A stretch of 64,000 nucleotides of DNA from Chitinophaga alhagiae (GTDB lineage Bacteria; Bacteroidota; Bacteroidia; Chitinophagales; Chitinophagaceae), in assembly GCF_003568665.1 (NCBI RefSeq), contig NZ_QXMH01000001.1, forward strand, positions 2,356,001 through 2,420,000, written 5' to 3'. Both the position numbers and the translations under genes were made by a program. Below, in pieces: positions 6,848-16,765 of the stretch (its first letter is position 1; every line of letters starts with the position of its first letter). Under the pieces are notes generated by a model, which was given only the letters and a program-made list of their open reading frames with translations, did no database searches and had not been told where the DNA came from.

Positions 6848-9691
6848 ATGATAAAAAAGCTACACGGTATATGCCTGCTGCTTTTAACGGTAGAGACGGC
6901 ACAGGCCCAACAGGGCCCTTCAATTAATACAGACACGCTGCCTGCCGTACGCAACCTGAACGAGGTGGTGGTAACAGGGGCGCTGGGCATCAAGCGCTCT
7001 GCCCGGGAGGTAGGGGCCGCCGCGCAGTTGGTAGGCAATGAAGAGCTGAACCAGGGAAAAGTGGTAAACCCCATTTTCGGCCTTACCAGCAAGGTGGCGG
7101 GGCTTCGTATCAACATGTATGACAGCAAGGTAGACCCGCAGGTAAAAATTGTGATGCGGGGCAGCCGCTCGCTCAACCGCGGCAAAAATGAGCCTATTTA
7201 CGTGGTAGACGGCGTGCCGGTACCGGACATCAACCGCCTGAACCCCAATGATATTGAAAGCATCACCGTGCTTAAAGGCGCCAATGCCGCGGCATTGTAC
7301 GGCTCCGAAGGGGTGAACGGCGCGCTCATGATCACTACGCGGAGCGGGCAGAAAGGCCGTACTGTTGTCAAGTTCAGCAATACTACCACCTTTTCGCAGG
7401 TATACCTGCTGCCGCCGGCGCAAACCCGCTACGGACAGGGCACGGAAGGAGTGTACGCGCCCACCATGTACGAGTCCTGGGGCCCGCTGTTTGATGGCAG
7501 CACCCGGGACCTGGGCGGCGTACTGCCCGATGGTACGCAACCCACCCAAACCTATGCGGCAACGTCAAAAGACAACCGGCTCAACCTGTTCCAGACGGGC
7601 ATCACCCAGCAGAACGATCTTTCTTTTTCCGGTGGGGACAACAAGAGCACCTATTTCCTTTCCCTGCAGCATGCTGCTATCAAGGGCATCATACCGGAAG
7701 ACGCCAGCCGCAGAACAGGCGCCCGCTTCAACGGCTCCCGCCGGTTCGGCAAGCTCAACACTTCCTACAACATCAATTACATCTATTTTAACCGGAACAC
7801 AACACCAGACGGGCCCTGGATCACGGCCTACCAGTTGCCCGCCAACTTTGACTATCCGGCCATGAAAGACTGGGAAAACCCCAACTCGGCCGCCAACCCG
7901 CTGTACTTCTTTACAGACCAGATGAAGAACCCCTATTTCCAGATAGACAACACCCGTGACCGCCTGGCGCAGCAAACGCTGAACGGCAAGGTGGAGCTGG
8001 ACTACCAGGTAACAGACTGGTTCAAGGCCATCTACCGCCTGGGCCTCTACAGCGTTTCCGAAGAAACCAGGAGCACGGCAGGCAAGTTTGAAGCGCCGGG
8101 CAGAAGGAATGTAGTAGGAACAGTGAGCGATGGCAGCAATAATTTCCGCCGGGTGAACGGAGACCTGATACTGAGCTTCAATAAAGACTTTGGCAAGTTC
8201 AGCACCCGCCTGGTGCTGGGGCAGAACTTCCGTGCGGACTATACGAAAGTGAGCGCCGTAGGGGCCGGCAACCTGACCCTGCCCGGCCTCTTTAACCCCG
8301 GCAGCCGCGTGGGCGAACTGAACGGCAGCGCCGGTATTACAGAATACCGCTCCGTAGCAGGTTACGGAGAACTGACGGCGGGGTATAACAACTTCCTTTT
8401 CCTGACGCTTACAGGCCGTAACGACGTGGTGTCTGTACTCAGCCCGGAGAACCGCTCCTACTTTTACCCCGGTGTAAGCGCCTCTTTTGTGTTCCACGAC
8501 GTGATCACGGCGCTGAAACACAGCAGGGCACTGTCTTTCGGAAAGGTATTTGCTTCATGGAACAAAACCGGCAACGTTACGCTGGACCCGTATAACCTCA
8601 ACAACGCCTACAGCCAGGTAAACGGCTTCCCCTTCGGGAACATGGTAGGGTTTACGCCCAGCGCTGAATACCCCAACCCCAACATTCAGCCGGAATTTGT
8701 AACGTCTTATGAAGCAGGCCTGCAGCTGAGCTTCCTGAACAACCGCCTGCATTTTGAGGGCAGCTACGCTTACTCTGACTCCAAAGGCCAGATATTCAAG
8801 GCCAATACATCCCGCGCCATTGGTTACAGCACCGCTGTGGTAAACGCCGGCCGCCTCACCAACAACGTGATAGAACTGAGCCTCAGCGCAGACGTGATCA
8901 GGGACCGCGGCCGGGATATACGCTGGAACATTGGCGGCGCCTTTACGCACATCAACAACCGCGTGCAAGAGCTGTATGAGGGCCTGGAGCAGTTCCCCAT
9001 ATTCCGGCAGTCTTATGCCGTAAAAGGCAGCGCTTACCCCGCGCTGCTGGTGAGCGATTATAAACGTGACCCGCAGGGCCGCGTAGTGGTGAACGCCACC
9101 ACGGGAGACCCTGTTCAGGCCACCGCGCAAAGCCACCTGGGTACCATGGTGCCGCCTTACCAGATGGGCCTGCATACCATGTTCAGCTATAAAGGCATCA
9201 GCCTCCGCGCACAGTTCGACAGCCGCCTGGGCGGCTGGCTGTACTCGGAAATAGCGCCGAGGATGTTTACCGCCGGCACGCACCCGTGGACGGATGATTA
9301 TGACCGCCAGCCCTTCGTATTCCCCAACTCCGTAATAGAAGTAAGTGAAGGGAAATACGAGCCCAACACCAGCAAGCTCACCTCCAGCGGCGGCAAATCA
9401 TTCTGGCAGCAGCAGGGCAGCGTGCAATACAACACCGCGGCAAAATCTGACTTCTTCAAACTGCGCGAGCTGGCCATCAATTACAGCCTGCCCGCTTCCC
9501 TGCTCCGCCGGCAGCAGCTGGTAAAAGACGTGAACATTGGCCTGGTAGGCACCAATCTTTTTATTATCCGGCACAAAGACAATATTTACGGAGACCCGGA
9601 GTACCTGTACAACAATACAGACGGCTACCTGAGCTTCCGCCAGGTGCCCCCGTACAGAACATACGGCTTTAACATCAACGTAACTTTCTAA
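6848..9691 (+). CDS. SusC/RagA-family TonB-dependent outer membrane transporter
   Basis: A 947-residue outer-membrane transporter that with its SusD partner imports a ligand using TonB energy. After a signal peptide (MIKKLHGICLLLLTVETAQAQ) the plug starts directly at LNEVVVTGALGIKRS, so the CarboxypepD-like N-terminal domain typical of SusC is missing. The SusC/RagA plug signature is clear: EPIYVVDGVPV, NPNDIESITVLKGANAAALYG and GVNGALMITTRSG. The rest is a 22-strand-type barrel ending in TYGFNINVTF with the usual aromatic terminus. The ATG at 6848 was chosen over an upstream TTG because it opens the signal peptide. The substrate is unknown; the AraC and PepSY neighbours point to an iron chelate more than a glycan. 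Confidence 0.93.
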   Translation: MIKKLHGICLLLLTVETAQAQQGPSINTDTLPAVRNLNEVVVTGALGIKRSAREVGAAAQLVGNEELNQGKVVNPIFGLTSKVAGLRINMYDSKVDPQVKIVMRGSRSLNRGKNEPIYVVDGVPVPDINRLNPNDIESITVLKGANAAALYGSEGVNGALMITTRSGQKGRTVVKFSNTTTFSQVYLLPPAQTRYGQGTEGVYAPTMYESWGPLFDGSTRDLGGVLPDGTQPTQTYAATSKDNRLNLFQTGITQQNDLSFSGGDNKSTYFLSLQHAAIKGIIPEDASRRTGARFNGSRRFGKLNTSYNINYIYFNRNTTPDGPWITAYQLPANFDYPAMKDWENPNSAANPLYFFTDQMKNPYFQIDNTRDRLAQQTLNGKVELDYQVTDWFKAIYRLGLYSVSEETRSTAGKFEAPGRRNVVGTVSDGSNNFRRVNGDLILSFNKDFGKFSTRLVLGQNFRADYTKVSAVGAGNLTLPGLFNPGSRVGELNGSAGITEYRSVAGYGELTAGYNNFLFLTLTGRNDVVSVLSPENRSYFYPGVSASFVFHDVITALKHSRALSFGKVFASWNKTGNVTLDPYNLNNAYSQVNGFPFGNMVGFTPSAEYPNPNIQPEFVTSYEAGLQLSFLNNRLHFEGSYAYSDSKGQIFKANTSRAIGYSTAVVNAGRLTNNVIELSLSADVIRDRGRDIRWNIGGAFTHINNRVQELYEGLEQFPIFRQSYAVKGSAYPALLVSDYKRDPQGRVVVNATTGDPVQATAQSHLGTMVPPYQMGLHTMFSYKGISLRAQFDSRLGGWLYSEIAPRMFTAGTHPWTDDYDRQPFVFPNSVIEVSEGKYEPNTSKLTSSGGKSFWQQQGSVQYNTAAKSDFFKLRELAINYSLPASLLRRQQLVKDVNIGLVGTNLFIIRHKDNIYGDPEYLYNNTDGYLSFRQVPPYRTYGFNINVTF

Positions 9692-9703
9692 ACAGATCAC
9701 GTC

Positions 9704-11218
9704 ATGAATAGTGTGTTTAAAATATTTACCGGGCTTTTTGCGGTGGTGGCCATGTCATCCTGCAGCAAGTTCCTGGATGTGAACAAGAACCCGAACGCGC
9801 CCGTTAATGAGAACCTGCCGCTGAGCGCAAAGCTGCCCGCGGCGCTGGTAAGCTCCGTGAACCAGGAAGCGGGCCAGCTCAACCAGCTGGGCGCTTTCTG
9901 GGCCGGTTACTGGGGTACTACCAGCGAAGGGGTGAACCTCTTTTTCAAAGAAAAGAATTATGATGGCCCGGCCATACGGCACCAGCGGGACGGCATCCCG
10001 GTTTGGGAAAACGCCTACGCCACCCTGCTGTACTACCAGCTTATCAGGGAACAGGCCGAGAAAGAAAATGCGCTGTTCTATGCCGGGGCCGCCAAAATTA
10101 TGCAGGGCTGGCATTTTCTGCGCCTGGTAGATGTATACAATAACCTGCCTTTTGACGATGCCCTGCAGGGTACCGTACATCCCAGGCCCCGGTATGAAGA
10201 CGGGAAAACGGTGTATGCCAAGTCTGTAGACCTGATCACCGCCGGTATCAACGACATCAAAAATGCGCTGCCGGGAACGGAAGCAAAAGCGGACGATATT
10301 CTTTTTAACGGCAACAGGACCAGCTGGGCCAGGTTTGGCAACACCGTCAAGCTGCGGGCGCTGGTGCGCCAGAGCGAGGCGGGAGATGCCGCGTACATTA
10401 CCGCCGAAATAGCCAAAATTACGGCCGAAGGCAGCGGTTTCCTGGCGGCCGGCGAGCATGCGGACGTAAACCCCGGATACCTGGTGTCTGCCGGTAAAAT
10501 GAACCCCTTCTGGGAAACGTATTACCGCAACGTGCAGGGCGCGGCTACCGGCAACCTGCTGGACCTCCGGCCTACGCAATATGCCGTAGACCAGTACATC
10601 AGCCGCAACGACCCGCGCCTGCCGCAGTTGTACGTGGCCGTGGGCGGCTCCTACAAAGGAGTGTTGTTTGGCAACCCCAATGCGGAAGAGCAGTACAACC
10701 GGGCCAATACCTCCGCGTTCAAAGGCCCGCAGGAAAACGGCAACCAGCCGGCCGCCGTATTCAAATCACAGGTGCAGGCAGCCATGCTGATGGGGGCCTT
10801 CGAAAGCCTTTTCCTGCAGGCGGAGGCCGCTCAGCGCGGATGGCTGCCGGGCGCCAGCGCGCAATTGCTGTATGAAGAGGCTATACGTGAATCTTTCACA
10901 TACATGGGCGTGAATACGGCTCTCTTTGCCGCCTACAACAGCCAGCCTGCGGTAGACTTTGCCCAGGCGGCCAACAAGGTAGCCCGCATTGCGGAGCAGA
11001 AGTGGCTGGCGCTGAACAGCATCAGCGGTATAGAGGCATGGGCGGAGTACCGCCGCCTGGGCGTACCGGCCATCCCCAATTCGCTGGATGCGCCTACGCC
11101 GGATGCAAGGCCGCTGCGGCTCATGTACCCTGAAACGGAAAGGCAGAGTAATGGCGAAGAAGCCGCCAAACAGGGGAGCGATAACATTACAACGGCGCCC
11201 GTATGGTGGGACAAATAA
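9704..11218 (+). CDS. SusD/RagB-family outer membrane lipoprotein
   Basis: A 504-residue surface lipoprotein that caps the SusC barrel and binds its ligand. The signal peptide ends in the lipobox AMSSC with lipidated Cys20, followed by SKFLDVNKNPNAP, the typical start of the SusD-like group 2 branch. Helical TPR-like segments continue through the protein, and the C-terminus carries the family's late conserved Trp-containing region (IAEQKWLALNSISGIEAWAEYRRLG). It starts 12 bp after the SusC gene and is surely co-transcribed. A strong hairpin follows its stop. Confidence 0.92.
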   Translation: MNSVFKIFTGLFAVVAMSSCSKFLDVNKNPNAPVNENLPLSAKLPAALVSSVNQEAGQLNQLGAFWAGYWGTTSEGVNLFFKEKNYDGPAIRHQRDGIPVWENAYATLLYYQLIREQAEKENALFYAGAAKIMQGWHFLRLVDVYNNLPFDDALQGTVHPRPRYEDGKTVYAKSVDLITAGINDIKNALPGTEAKADDILFNGNRTSWARFGNTVKLRALVRQSEAGDAAYITAEIAKITAEGSGFLAAGEHADVNPGYLVSAGKMNPFWETYYRNVQGAATGNLLDLRPTQYAVDQYISRNDPRLPQLYVAVGGSYKGVLFGNPNAEEQYNRANTSAFKGPQENGNQPAAVFKSQVQAAMLMGAFESLFLQAEAAQRGWLPGASAQLLYEEAIRESFTYMGVNTALFAAYNSQPAVDFAQAANKVARIAEQKWLALNSISGIEAWAEYRRLGVPAIPNSLDAPTPDARPLRLMYPETERQSNGEEAAKQGSDNITTAPVWWDK

Positions 11219-11247
11219 TATTTGCATCGTAAAAAACATAAGCATAG

Positions 11248-11280
11248 GGAAACAGGGCAACCTGTTTCCTTCGTTTGTTT
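11248..11280 (+). terminator. Terminator after the SusD gene
   Basis: A perfect 9-bp stem (GGAAACAGG at 11248-11256 with CCTGTTTCC at 11261-11269) closes on a GCAA tetraloop and is followed by the T-rich TTCGTTTGTTTC. It should end most SusC/SusD transcripts, leaving the PepSY gene to read-through or its own promoter. Confidence 0.65.
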
Positions 11281-11299
11281 CATATCAATCTGGTAAAGG

Positions 11300-12526
11300 A
11301 TGGCATCAGTACAAAAAAATCCGGCATGGCGGAAAATAAGGAAGATATTCAACGACATCCATCTCTGGATGGGCATTGCCAGCGGGCTCATCTTGTTTGT
11401 GGTTTGCCTCAGCGGCACCATTTATACTTTCAGTACGGAAATACAGGAAATGCTGGAACCTGCCAAATACAAGGTGCAGGCGCCGGCCGGCGCGGAGCGC
11501 CTTGGCGCGGAAACATTGATGGCGCGTGTACGGGACAGTCTTGGTAAGGTCACCGTGAACAGCATCACTATTCCTGCGGCGCCCGGCAGGGTGTACCAGG
11601 TGAATGTGAAGAAGGTGGAAAAAACGGAGGGGCAGCCACCCCAGGGCGGCCGTGGTGACCGTGGTACCACTTACCTGGTAGACCCTTATACGGCCGAGAT
11701 CAGGGGAACGCCCAAAGGCGCCGGTTCCGATTTTTTTATGGTGATGTTCAGGCTGCACCGCTGGCTGCTGCTGGATACGGAGATAGGCCGCCCCATTGTA
11801 GGATGGGCCACTGTGGTGTTTGCCTTGCTGGTAATGACCGGCCTGGTGATCTGGTTCCCGCAGCATCTCAAAGCCTGGAAGCAGGGGCTGCGCATCCGTT
11901 TCAGCGGTAACTGGAAACGGATCAATCACGACCTGCATAATACGCTCGGGTTCTATTCATCCATTCTTCTGCTGATCATGGCGCTGACAGGCCTTACCTG
12001 GTCTTTCTCCTGGTACCGTACCGGCCTGAACAAAATGCTGGGCGTACACAAGCCGGAAGGCGCGGCAAAAGAGCGGCCGCTGCAATCGGCCCCGCCGGCA
12101 GACAGTGCCGCGGCTCCTTTGTCTATTGCAGAATTGCTGGCAACGGCAGACCGTGAGCTGCCCTATAAGGGCGAGTACCGGATCTTGCTCCCGGGCAAAC
12201 CAACCGCCACCGTGCAGCTTTCAAAAGCGAGAACGGGCTTTTTTGCGCCGGCGGCCGGAGACCGCCTGCAGCTTGACCAGTACAGCGGGGCGGTGCTGCA
12301 AAAGGAAATTTTCAGGGATAAGCCGCTGAACGAACGGATTGCGGCCTCTTTCAAGGCCCTGCATGTGGGGAATGTGTACGGCACCTTTTCGAAGATACTC
12401 TATTTTATTGCCTGCCTTTTTGCTACCAGCCTGCCGGTAACAGGTACGCTGATCTGGATCAACAAGCTGCGGAAAAAACCGGCTGGGAAGAAGAAGCCGG
12501 CGGCGGTAATGGCGGAGGCGCAATAG
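11300..12526 (+). CDS. PepSY-associated transmembrane protein
   Basis: A 408-residue inner-membrane protein of the PepSY_TM family. It has an N-terminal membrane helix (about 20-42, GIASGLILFVVCLSGTIYTF), a periplasmic PepSY-like domain, two central membrane helices (about 165-190 and 212-235), a second periplasmic domain, and a last helix near 360-385 before a Lys-rich cytoplasmic tail. Such proteins commonly accompany TonB receptors for ferric siderophores and may act in iron reduction or release; the exact role is not established. Its place behind the SusC/SusD pair is the main hint that the locus handles iron. It converges on the alanine dehydrogenase gene with a 6-bp gap. Confidence 0.85.
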   Translation: MASVQKNPAWRKIRKIFNDIHLWMGIASGLILFVVCLSGTIYTFSTEIQEMLEPAKYKVQAPAGAERLGAETLMARVRDSLGKVTVNSITIPAAPGRVYQVNVKKVEKTEGQPPQGGRGDRGTTYLVDPYTAEIRGTPKGAGSDFFMVMFRLHRWLLLDTEIGRPIVGWATVVFALLVMTGLVIWFPQHLKAWKQGLRIRFSGNWKRINHDLHNTLGFYSSILLLIMALTGLTWSFSWYRTGLNKMLGVHKPEGAAKERPLQSAPPADSAAAPLSIAELLATADRELPYKGEYRILLPGKPTATVQLSKARTGFFAPAAGDRLQLDQYSGAVLQKEIFRDKPLNERIAASFKALHVGNVYGTFSKILYFIACLFATSLPVTGTLIWINKLRKKPAGKKKPAAVMAEAQ

Positions 12527-12532
12527 GCAGCG

Positions 12533-13750
12533 TCAGCCTTTTACGGCCAGCAGCAATTCCAGGTCTGTATATTTCAGCTTGAACTTTTCGCTGAGGTGAT
12601 AGTTGGTGAGCGCGCCTTTATAGAGGTAAATGCCATTGCGCACGCCTCGCTTGATCCATACCAGGTTCTCAAAGCCGCCGTCGTCCGCCGCTTCCAGCAG
12701 CAGGGGCATCAGCACGTTGCTGATAGCTTGTGAGGCGGTGCCTGCAAAGCCGGAGGGGATGTTGGGCACGCAGTAGTGGATCACGTCATATTTTTTGAAC
12801 ACAGGGTTTTCATGAGAGGTGATCTCGGAGGTTTCGAAGCAGCCGCCGCGGTCAATGCTGACGTCTACTATCACAGAGCCGGCTTTCATGTGGCTGACCA
12901 TAGACTCGGTAACCACTATGGGCGTACGGCCGCTCTGGGAAGAAAGGGCGCCCACGGCCACGTCTGCATTGCGGAGCTGCTCCGCCAGCACGCGGGGCTG
13001 TATAACGGAGGTGAATACACGTACGCCTATATTGTTTTGCAGCCTTTTCAGCTTGTAAATATTGTTATCGAACACCTTTACCGAAGAGCCCAGGGCCAGC
13101 GCTGTACGGGCCGCAAACTCCCCAACAATGCCGGCGCCTATGATCACCACCTTGGTGGGAGGGATGCCGGTAACGCCGCCCAGCAAAATGCCCTTGCCGC
13201 GGTTGCTGTTGCTCAGGTACTGCCCGGCAATGAGCATGACGGCCCCGCCCGCTATCTCGCTCATGGCGCGTACAATGGGATAGGTGCCCGCATCGTCTTT
13301 CAGGTTCTCGAAAGAAAGCAGGGTAATGCGTTTGTCCATCATCTTCTGCAGCTGCTCTGCCTTGAGCACGGAGAGGTGAATGGGAGATATAACGATCTGG
13401 TGGGGGCGCAGCAATTCAATTTCCTCATCGTTGAGTGGGGCGGATTTTACGATGATGTCTGCCTTGAACACTTCCTTCTTGTCATAGACAATTTCTGCGC
13501 CGGCCTCGGAATAGTCCGTGTCATAGAAATGCGAGCCGTCTCCTGCCTTGTGCTCCACCACAATATGGTGGCCGTTGTTGGTGAGAATGCTCACAGCGTC
13601 CGGGGTAAGCGCTATACGGCTTTCCTGGAAGGAAATTTCCTTGGGGATGCCTATGAATAAACGAGAATTTTTTTGTGGAATATCCAGCGTTTCTTCCAGC
13701 GGAGAATACGTAAATCCGGCGCTCACAACAGGTTTTTGCCTTTGCTCCAT
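12533..13750 (-). CDS. ald: Alanine dehydrogenase
   Basis: A cytoplasmic NAD-dependent enzyme interconverting L-alanine and pyruvate plus ammonia. The 405-residue protein has the AlaDH/PNT N-domain (IGIPKEISFQESRIALTPD, about residues 33-51) and an NAD-binding Rossmann domain with VVIIGAGIVGEFAA. Substrate-region motifs VIVDVSIDRGGCFETS and HYCVPNIPSGFAGTASQAISN are intact. A longer reading frame from 13837 exists, but the ATG at 13750 (MEQRQKPVVSAGF) is preferred because the longer one would overlap tsaE. It lies 46 bp downstream of tsaE on the same strand. Confidence 0.9.
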   Translation of the reverse strand: MEQRQKPVVSAGFTYSPLEETLDIPQKNSRLFIGIPKEISFQESRIALTPDAVSILTNNGHHIVVEHKAGDGSHFYDTDYSEAGAEIVYDKKEVFKADIIVKSAPLNDEEIELLRPHQIVISPIHLSVLKAEQLQKMMDKRITLLSFENLKDDAGTYPIVRAMSEIAGGAVMLIAGQYLSNSNRGKGILLGGVTGIPPTKVVIIGAGIVGEFAARTALALGSSVKVFDNNIYKLKRLQNNIGVRVFTSVIQPRVLAEQLRNADVAVGALSSQSGRTPIVVTESMVSHMKAGSVIVDVSIDRGGCFETSEITSHENPVFKKYDVIHYCVPNIPSGFAGTASQAISNVLMPLLLEAADDGGFENLVWIKRGVRNGIYLYKGALTNYHLSEKFKLKYTDLELLLAVKG

Positions 13751-13796
13751 AATCGTAGACAATTGTATGTTAGGTCTCTGTTCAAAGATACACTTA

Positions 13797-14261
13797 TTAT
13801 TGCAGGGAAGGGGCCCTAAAATGCCCGGGGCCCACATGCCCGGCCAGCAGTTTCCGCTGGTGGTCAGGCGTAACGCTGAGGAAGATATGTAGCGTGTCCT
13901 CGGGCAGCAGGGGGGCCACCAGCTCCGGCCATTCTACAAAACAAATGGCGCTGGGGTGGTAGAGGCAGTCTTCCACCCCGGCTTCTACCGCCTCTTCCAG
14001 GCTTTTGAGGCGGTAAAGGTCCAGGTGGTAGATGATATTTTCATCCCCGTTCCCGTTGGCATACCGGTATTCATTGATGATGGAAAACGTAGGGCTGGCC
14101 GTGGCGTCTTCCACGCCCTTGGCCGCGCACAGTTCCTTGATCAGCGTGGTTTTTCCCGCCCCCATCTCTCCGCTCAGGGCAAAAAGCCGCTGCCGGGGGT
14201 AGGTTTCCCAAAGCTGGCGGGCCACCCGGGGCAGGTCTGCGTGTGCAAATGTCAATCTCAT
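13797..14261 (-). CDS. tsaE: tRNA threonylcarbamoyladenosine biosynthesis ATPase TsaE
   Basis: TsaE is the small ATPase of the complex that makes the t6A modification of ANN-decoding tRNAs, working with TsaB and TsaD. The 154-residue protein has the Walker A motif GEMGAGKTT, followed by SPTFSIINEY and the Walker B-like HLDLYRL. CFVEWPE is the usual late motif. The ATG at 14261 (MRLTFAHADLPRVARQLW) fits the family better than a TTG 18 bp upstream. tsaB and tsaD are not in the window. Confidence 0.93.
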   Translation of the reverse strand: MRLTFAHADLPRVARQLWETYPRQRLFALSGEMGAGKTTLIKELCAAKGVEDATASPTFSIINEYRYANGNGDENIIYHLDLYRLKSLEEAVEAGVEDCLYHPSAICFVEWPELVAPLLPEDTLHIFLSVTPDHQRKLLAGHVGPGHFRAPSLQ

Positions 14262-14504
14262 ACGTTTAAGCCTTAACAAGGCTTAAAATTAGCAATTCCG
14301 GGGCATTTAAATGAGGTACGGCGCCGGATAGCCCGCCCGCGCCGGCAAAAAGAGGCAAAAAAGTACGCCGGTTGCATTGGTCTTCAATGTTGCCAGCCGC
14401 TGGCAATACGGCCGGCGGACAATTGAAAATAGCACCCCCGTTGCATTAATAATCCCCCGCCGAAAACGGCTTTGTGGTAATTTTACCATACAGGAGATCA
14501 AGCT

Positions 14505-16595
14505 ATGGAAACGATCAGTTGCAAGGTAAAAGGGATGAATTGCTCCAGTTGCGCGCTGACTATCTCTAAATACCTCGAAAAAAAAGGAATGGAAGACGTG
14601 GCCATCAGTGTAGCCACGGAAGAACTGCGCTTTAACCTGCCGGAGGGTACCGATGCGGAAGAAGTGATAGACGGCATCAACAACCTCGGCTATGAAGTGG
14701 TGCTGCCCAATCAGGGCGGTAAAGGCAGTGCCTTTTACAATACGCTTACGTTCAAATTTGTGTTTTGCATGGTGTTTACGGCCCCCCTGCTGCTGCATAT
14801 GTGGGTCAACTGGCACTGGCTGCACACCCCCTGGGTGCAACTGGCGCTCACCATACCGGTATACATGGTGGGCATGATGCACTTTGGCCGCAGCGCCTTC
14901 CGCTCCCTGCGCAACGGTATTGCCAATATGGACGTGCTCATTACCCTGGGCGCCACGGCGGCTTTTGTGTACAGCCTGGCAGGCACCCTGCTGCAACTGG
15001 GGCCTGACTACCTTTTCTACGAAACCACGGCCGCTATTCTCACCCTGGTATTTTTAGGCAACCTGCTGGAAGAAAGATCTGTTAAATCCACTACCACCGC
15101 CATAGCAGAGCTGGCGCGCATGCAGCATACGCATGCCAAACGGCTGAACGAGGCCGGCGAGGTGGAAGAAATAGACAACAGCGAGCTGCGCACGGGAGAC
15201 CGGGTGCTGGTGAACGCGGGAGACAAGATACCGATGGACGGCACTATTTACTGGGGCGGCGGGCATGTGAACGAGTCCATGATCACGGGGGAAAGCGAGC
15301 CCGTAAGCCGGCAGGAAAAAGATAAGGTGATAGGCGGCACCATACTGGAAGAAGGCAATATAAAAATGTTCATTACAGCCACCGGCAAAGACACGGTGCT
15401 GTCTTACATCATCAACCTCGTAAAGCAGGCCCAGAGCAACAAGCCGCCCATGCAAAAGCTGGCGGACAAGATCAGCGCCATATTTGTGCCCGTAGTGCTG
15501 GGCATAGCGCTGGTTACCTTCCTGGGCTGGTATTTCATAGGGCAGACCACACTGGCGGTAGCCATGATGCGGAGTGTGGCCGTACTGGTAATTGCCTGCC
15601 CCTGCGCCATGGGCCTGGCTACCCCGGCGGCGGTAATGGTAGGGCTGGGCCGCGCGGCGCGCAACGGTATTCTCATTAAAGGCGCCCATACGCTGGAGGC
15701 CTTCCGCAACATCCGGCAGATCGTGTTCGATAAAACCGGTACCCTTACTACGGGGCGGTTGCAGATAGGCCGGTGGGAAACCACCCTGGAGCCGGAAATG
15801 TTCCGGTCCATCGTGTTCAGCCTCGAAAAATATTCCTCCCACCCCATTGCCCGCTCTATTACGGCCCAATGGAAGGGCGTGCCGGAAACAGCGCTGCAGC
15901 AGGTACGGGAGCAGAAAGGCGTTGGCATGCAGGCCAGGGACAAGGCCGGTAACGAATGGCAGCTGGGCTCTTACCTGATGGCACGCCATGCCACCAAAGA
16001 CGATACGCATAATATTTACCTGCTTAAAAACGGCGCGGTAGCCGGCTGGATGGACTTTACAGACGAGCTGCGCCCCGAAGCGGCCAAAGTAATATCCGTA
16101 CTCAAACAAGGCGGCATCCGTACCATCCTGCTGAGCGGGGACATGCAGCGCAAATGCGACCAGCTGGCGCAACAGCTGGGTATAGACGAAGTGTTTGCCG
16201 AACAGTCTCCGGCAAAGAAGCTGGAGAAAATAGATGCGCTGATGCAAAGCGCGCCCACGGCCATGGTGGGAGACGGCATCAACGATGCGCCAGCTTTGGC
16301 CAAGGCCAGCATAGGCATTTCTCTCAGTGATGCCACACAGGTGGCCATGCAAAGCGCCAACGTGATATTGCTCAACAACCACCTGGGCGCCCTGCCGCTG
16401 GCCATGGGCCTGGGCAGGCATACTTACCTCACTATCAAACAGAATCTCTTCTGGGCGTTTATCTACAACATTGTAGCCATTCCCGTTGCCGCGCTGGGTT
16501 TCCTGAACCCTATCATTGCGGCGCTGGTGATGGGCCTTTCAGATGTGGTGCTGGCCATCAACTCCGTGCGGCTGCGGTTCAAGAAAGTGATATGA
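14505..16595 (+). CDS. copA: Copper-transporting P1B-type ATPase
   Basis: An inner-membrane pump that exports Cu(I) from the cytoplasm at the cost of ATP. The 696-residue protein has one N-terminal heavy-metal-associated domain with the CxxC site (Cys13 and Cys16). Eight membrane segments follow, with the ion-binding CPC motif at 365-367 (IACPCAMGLATP). The phosphorylation motif DKTGT is at 409-413, HP lies in SSHPIARSI, and the hinge reads MVGDGINDAPAL. CPC indicates Cu or Ag rather than Zn or Cd. It stands alone, with no adjacent metal sensor or chaperone. AGGAGA upstream may be a ribosome binding site. The preceding 243 bp (14262-14504) are otherwise featureless. Confidence 0.95.
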   Translation: METISCKVKGMNCSSCALTISKYLEKKGMEDVAISVATEELRFNLPEGTDAEEVIDGINNLGYEVVLPNQGGKGSAFYNTLTFKFVFCMVFTAPLLLHMWVNWHWLHTPWVQLALTIPVYMVGMMHFGRSAFRSLRNGIANMDVLITLGATAAFVYSLAGTLLQLGPDYLFYETTAAILTLVFLGNLLEERSVKSTTTAIAELARMQHTHAKRLNEAGEVEEIDNSELRTGDRVLVNAGDKIPMDGTIYWGGGHVNESMITGESEPVSRQEKDKVIGGTILEEGNIKMFITATGKDTVLSYIINLVKQAQSNKPPMQKLADKISAIFVPVVLGIALVTFLGWYFIGQTTLAVAMMRSVAVLVIACPCAMGLATPAAVMVGLGRAARNGILIKGAHTLEAFRNIRQIVFDKTGTLTTGRLQIGRWETTLEPEMFRSIVFSLEKYSSHPIARSITAQWKGVPETALQQVREQKGVGMQARDKAGNEWQLGSYLMARHATKDDTHNIYLLKNGAVAGWMDFTDELRPEAAKVISVLKQGGIRTILLSGDMQRKCDQLAQQLGIDEVFAEQSPAKKLEKIDALMQSAPTAMVGDGINDAPALAKASIGISLSDATQVAMQSANVILLNNHLGALPLAMGLGRHTYLTIKQNLFWAFIYNIVAIPVAALGFLNPIIAALVMGLSDVVLAINSVRLRFKKVI

Positions 16596-16748
16596 CGGCC
16601 CGCTGAAGCCCGGCTAAAATATGGCATTAGGTACACAGCCACAACCTCGCCGCGGCAGCCTGACCGGGCGTTGGAGGCGCATCAAAGAACGTTTGCAGCG
16701 AATACCATAAAATCCCTGTGTACGGGATATTTGCATAAAGATTAGCGC

Positions 16749-16756
16749 TAAATTTG
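16749..16756 (+). promoter_or_regulatory. Candidate -7 promoter element for recQ
   Basis: TAAATTTG matches the TAnnTTTG consensus, with TTTG at 16730-16733 as a possible but close (15-bp spacing) -33 element. Transcription from here would begin near 16763, which argues against the TTG at 16754 as start codon and favours the GTG at 16766, almost leaderless. Confidence 0.35.
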
Positions 16757-16765
16757 CCTGCTTTG

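Noticed and set aside
13751..13837. 29-codon N-terminal extension of alanine dehydrogenase
   Set aside because: It overlaps tsaE and has no resemblance to the family; the ATG at 13750 is sufficient.
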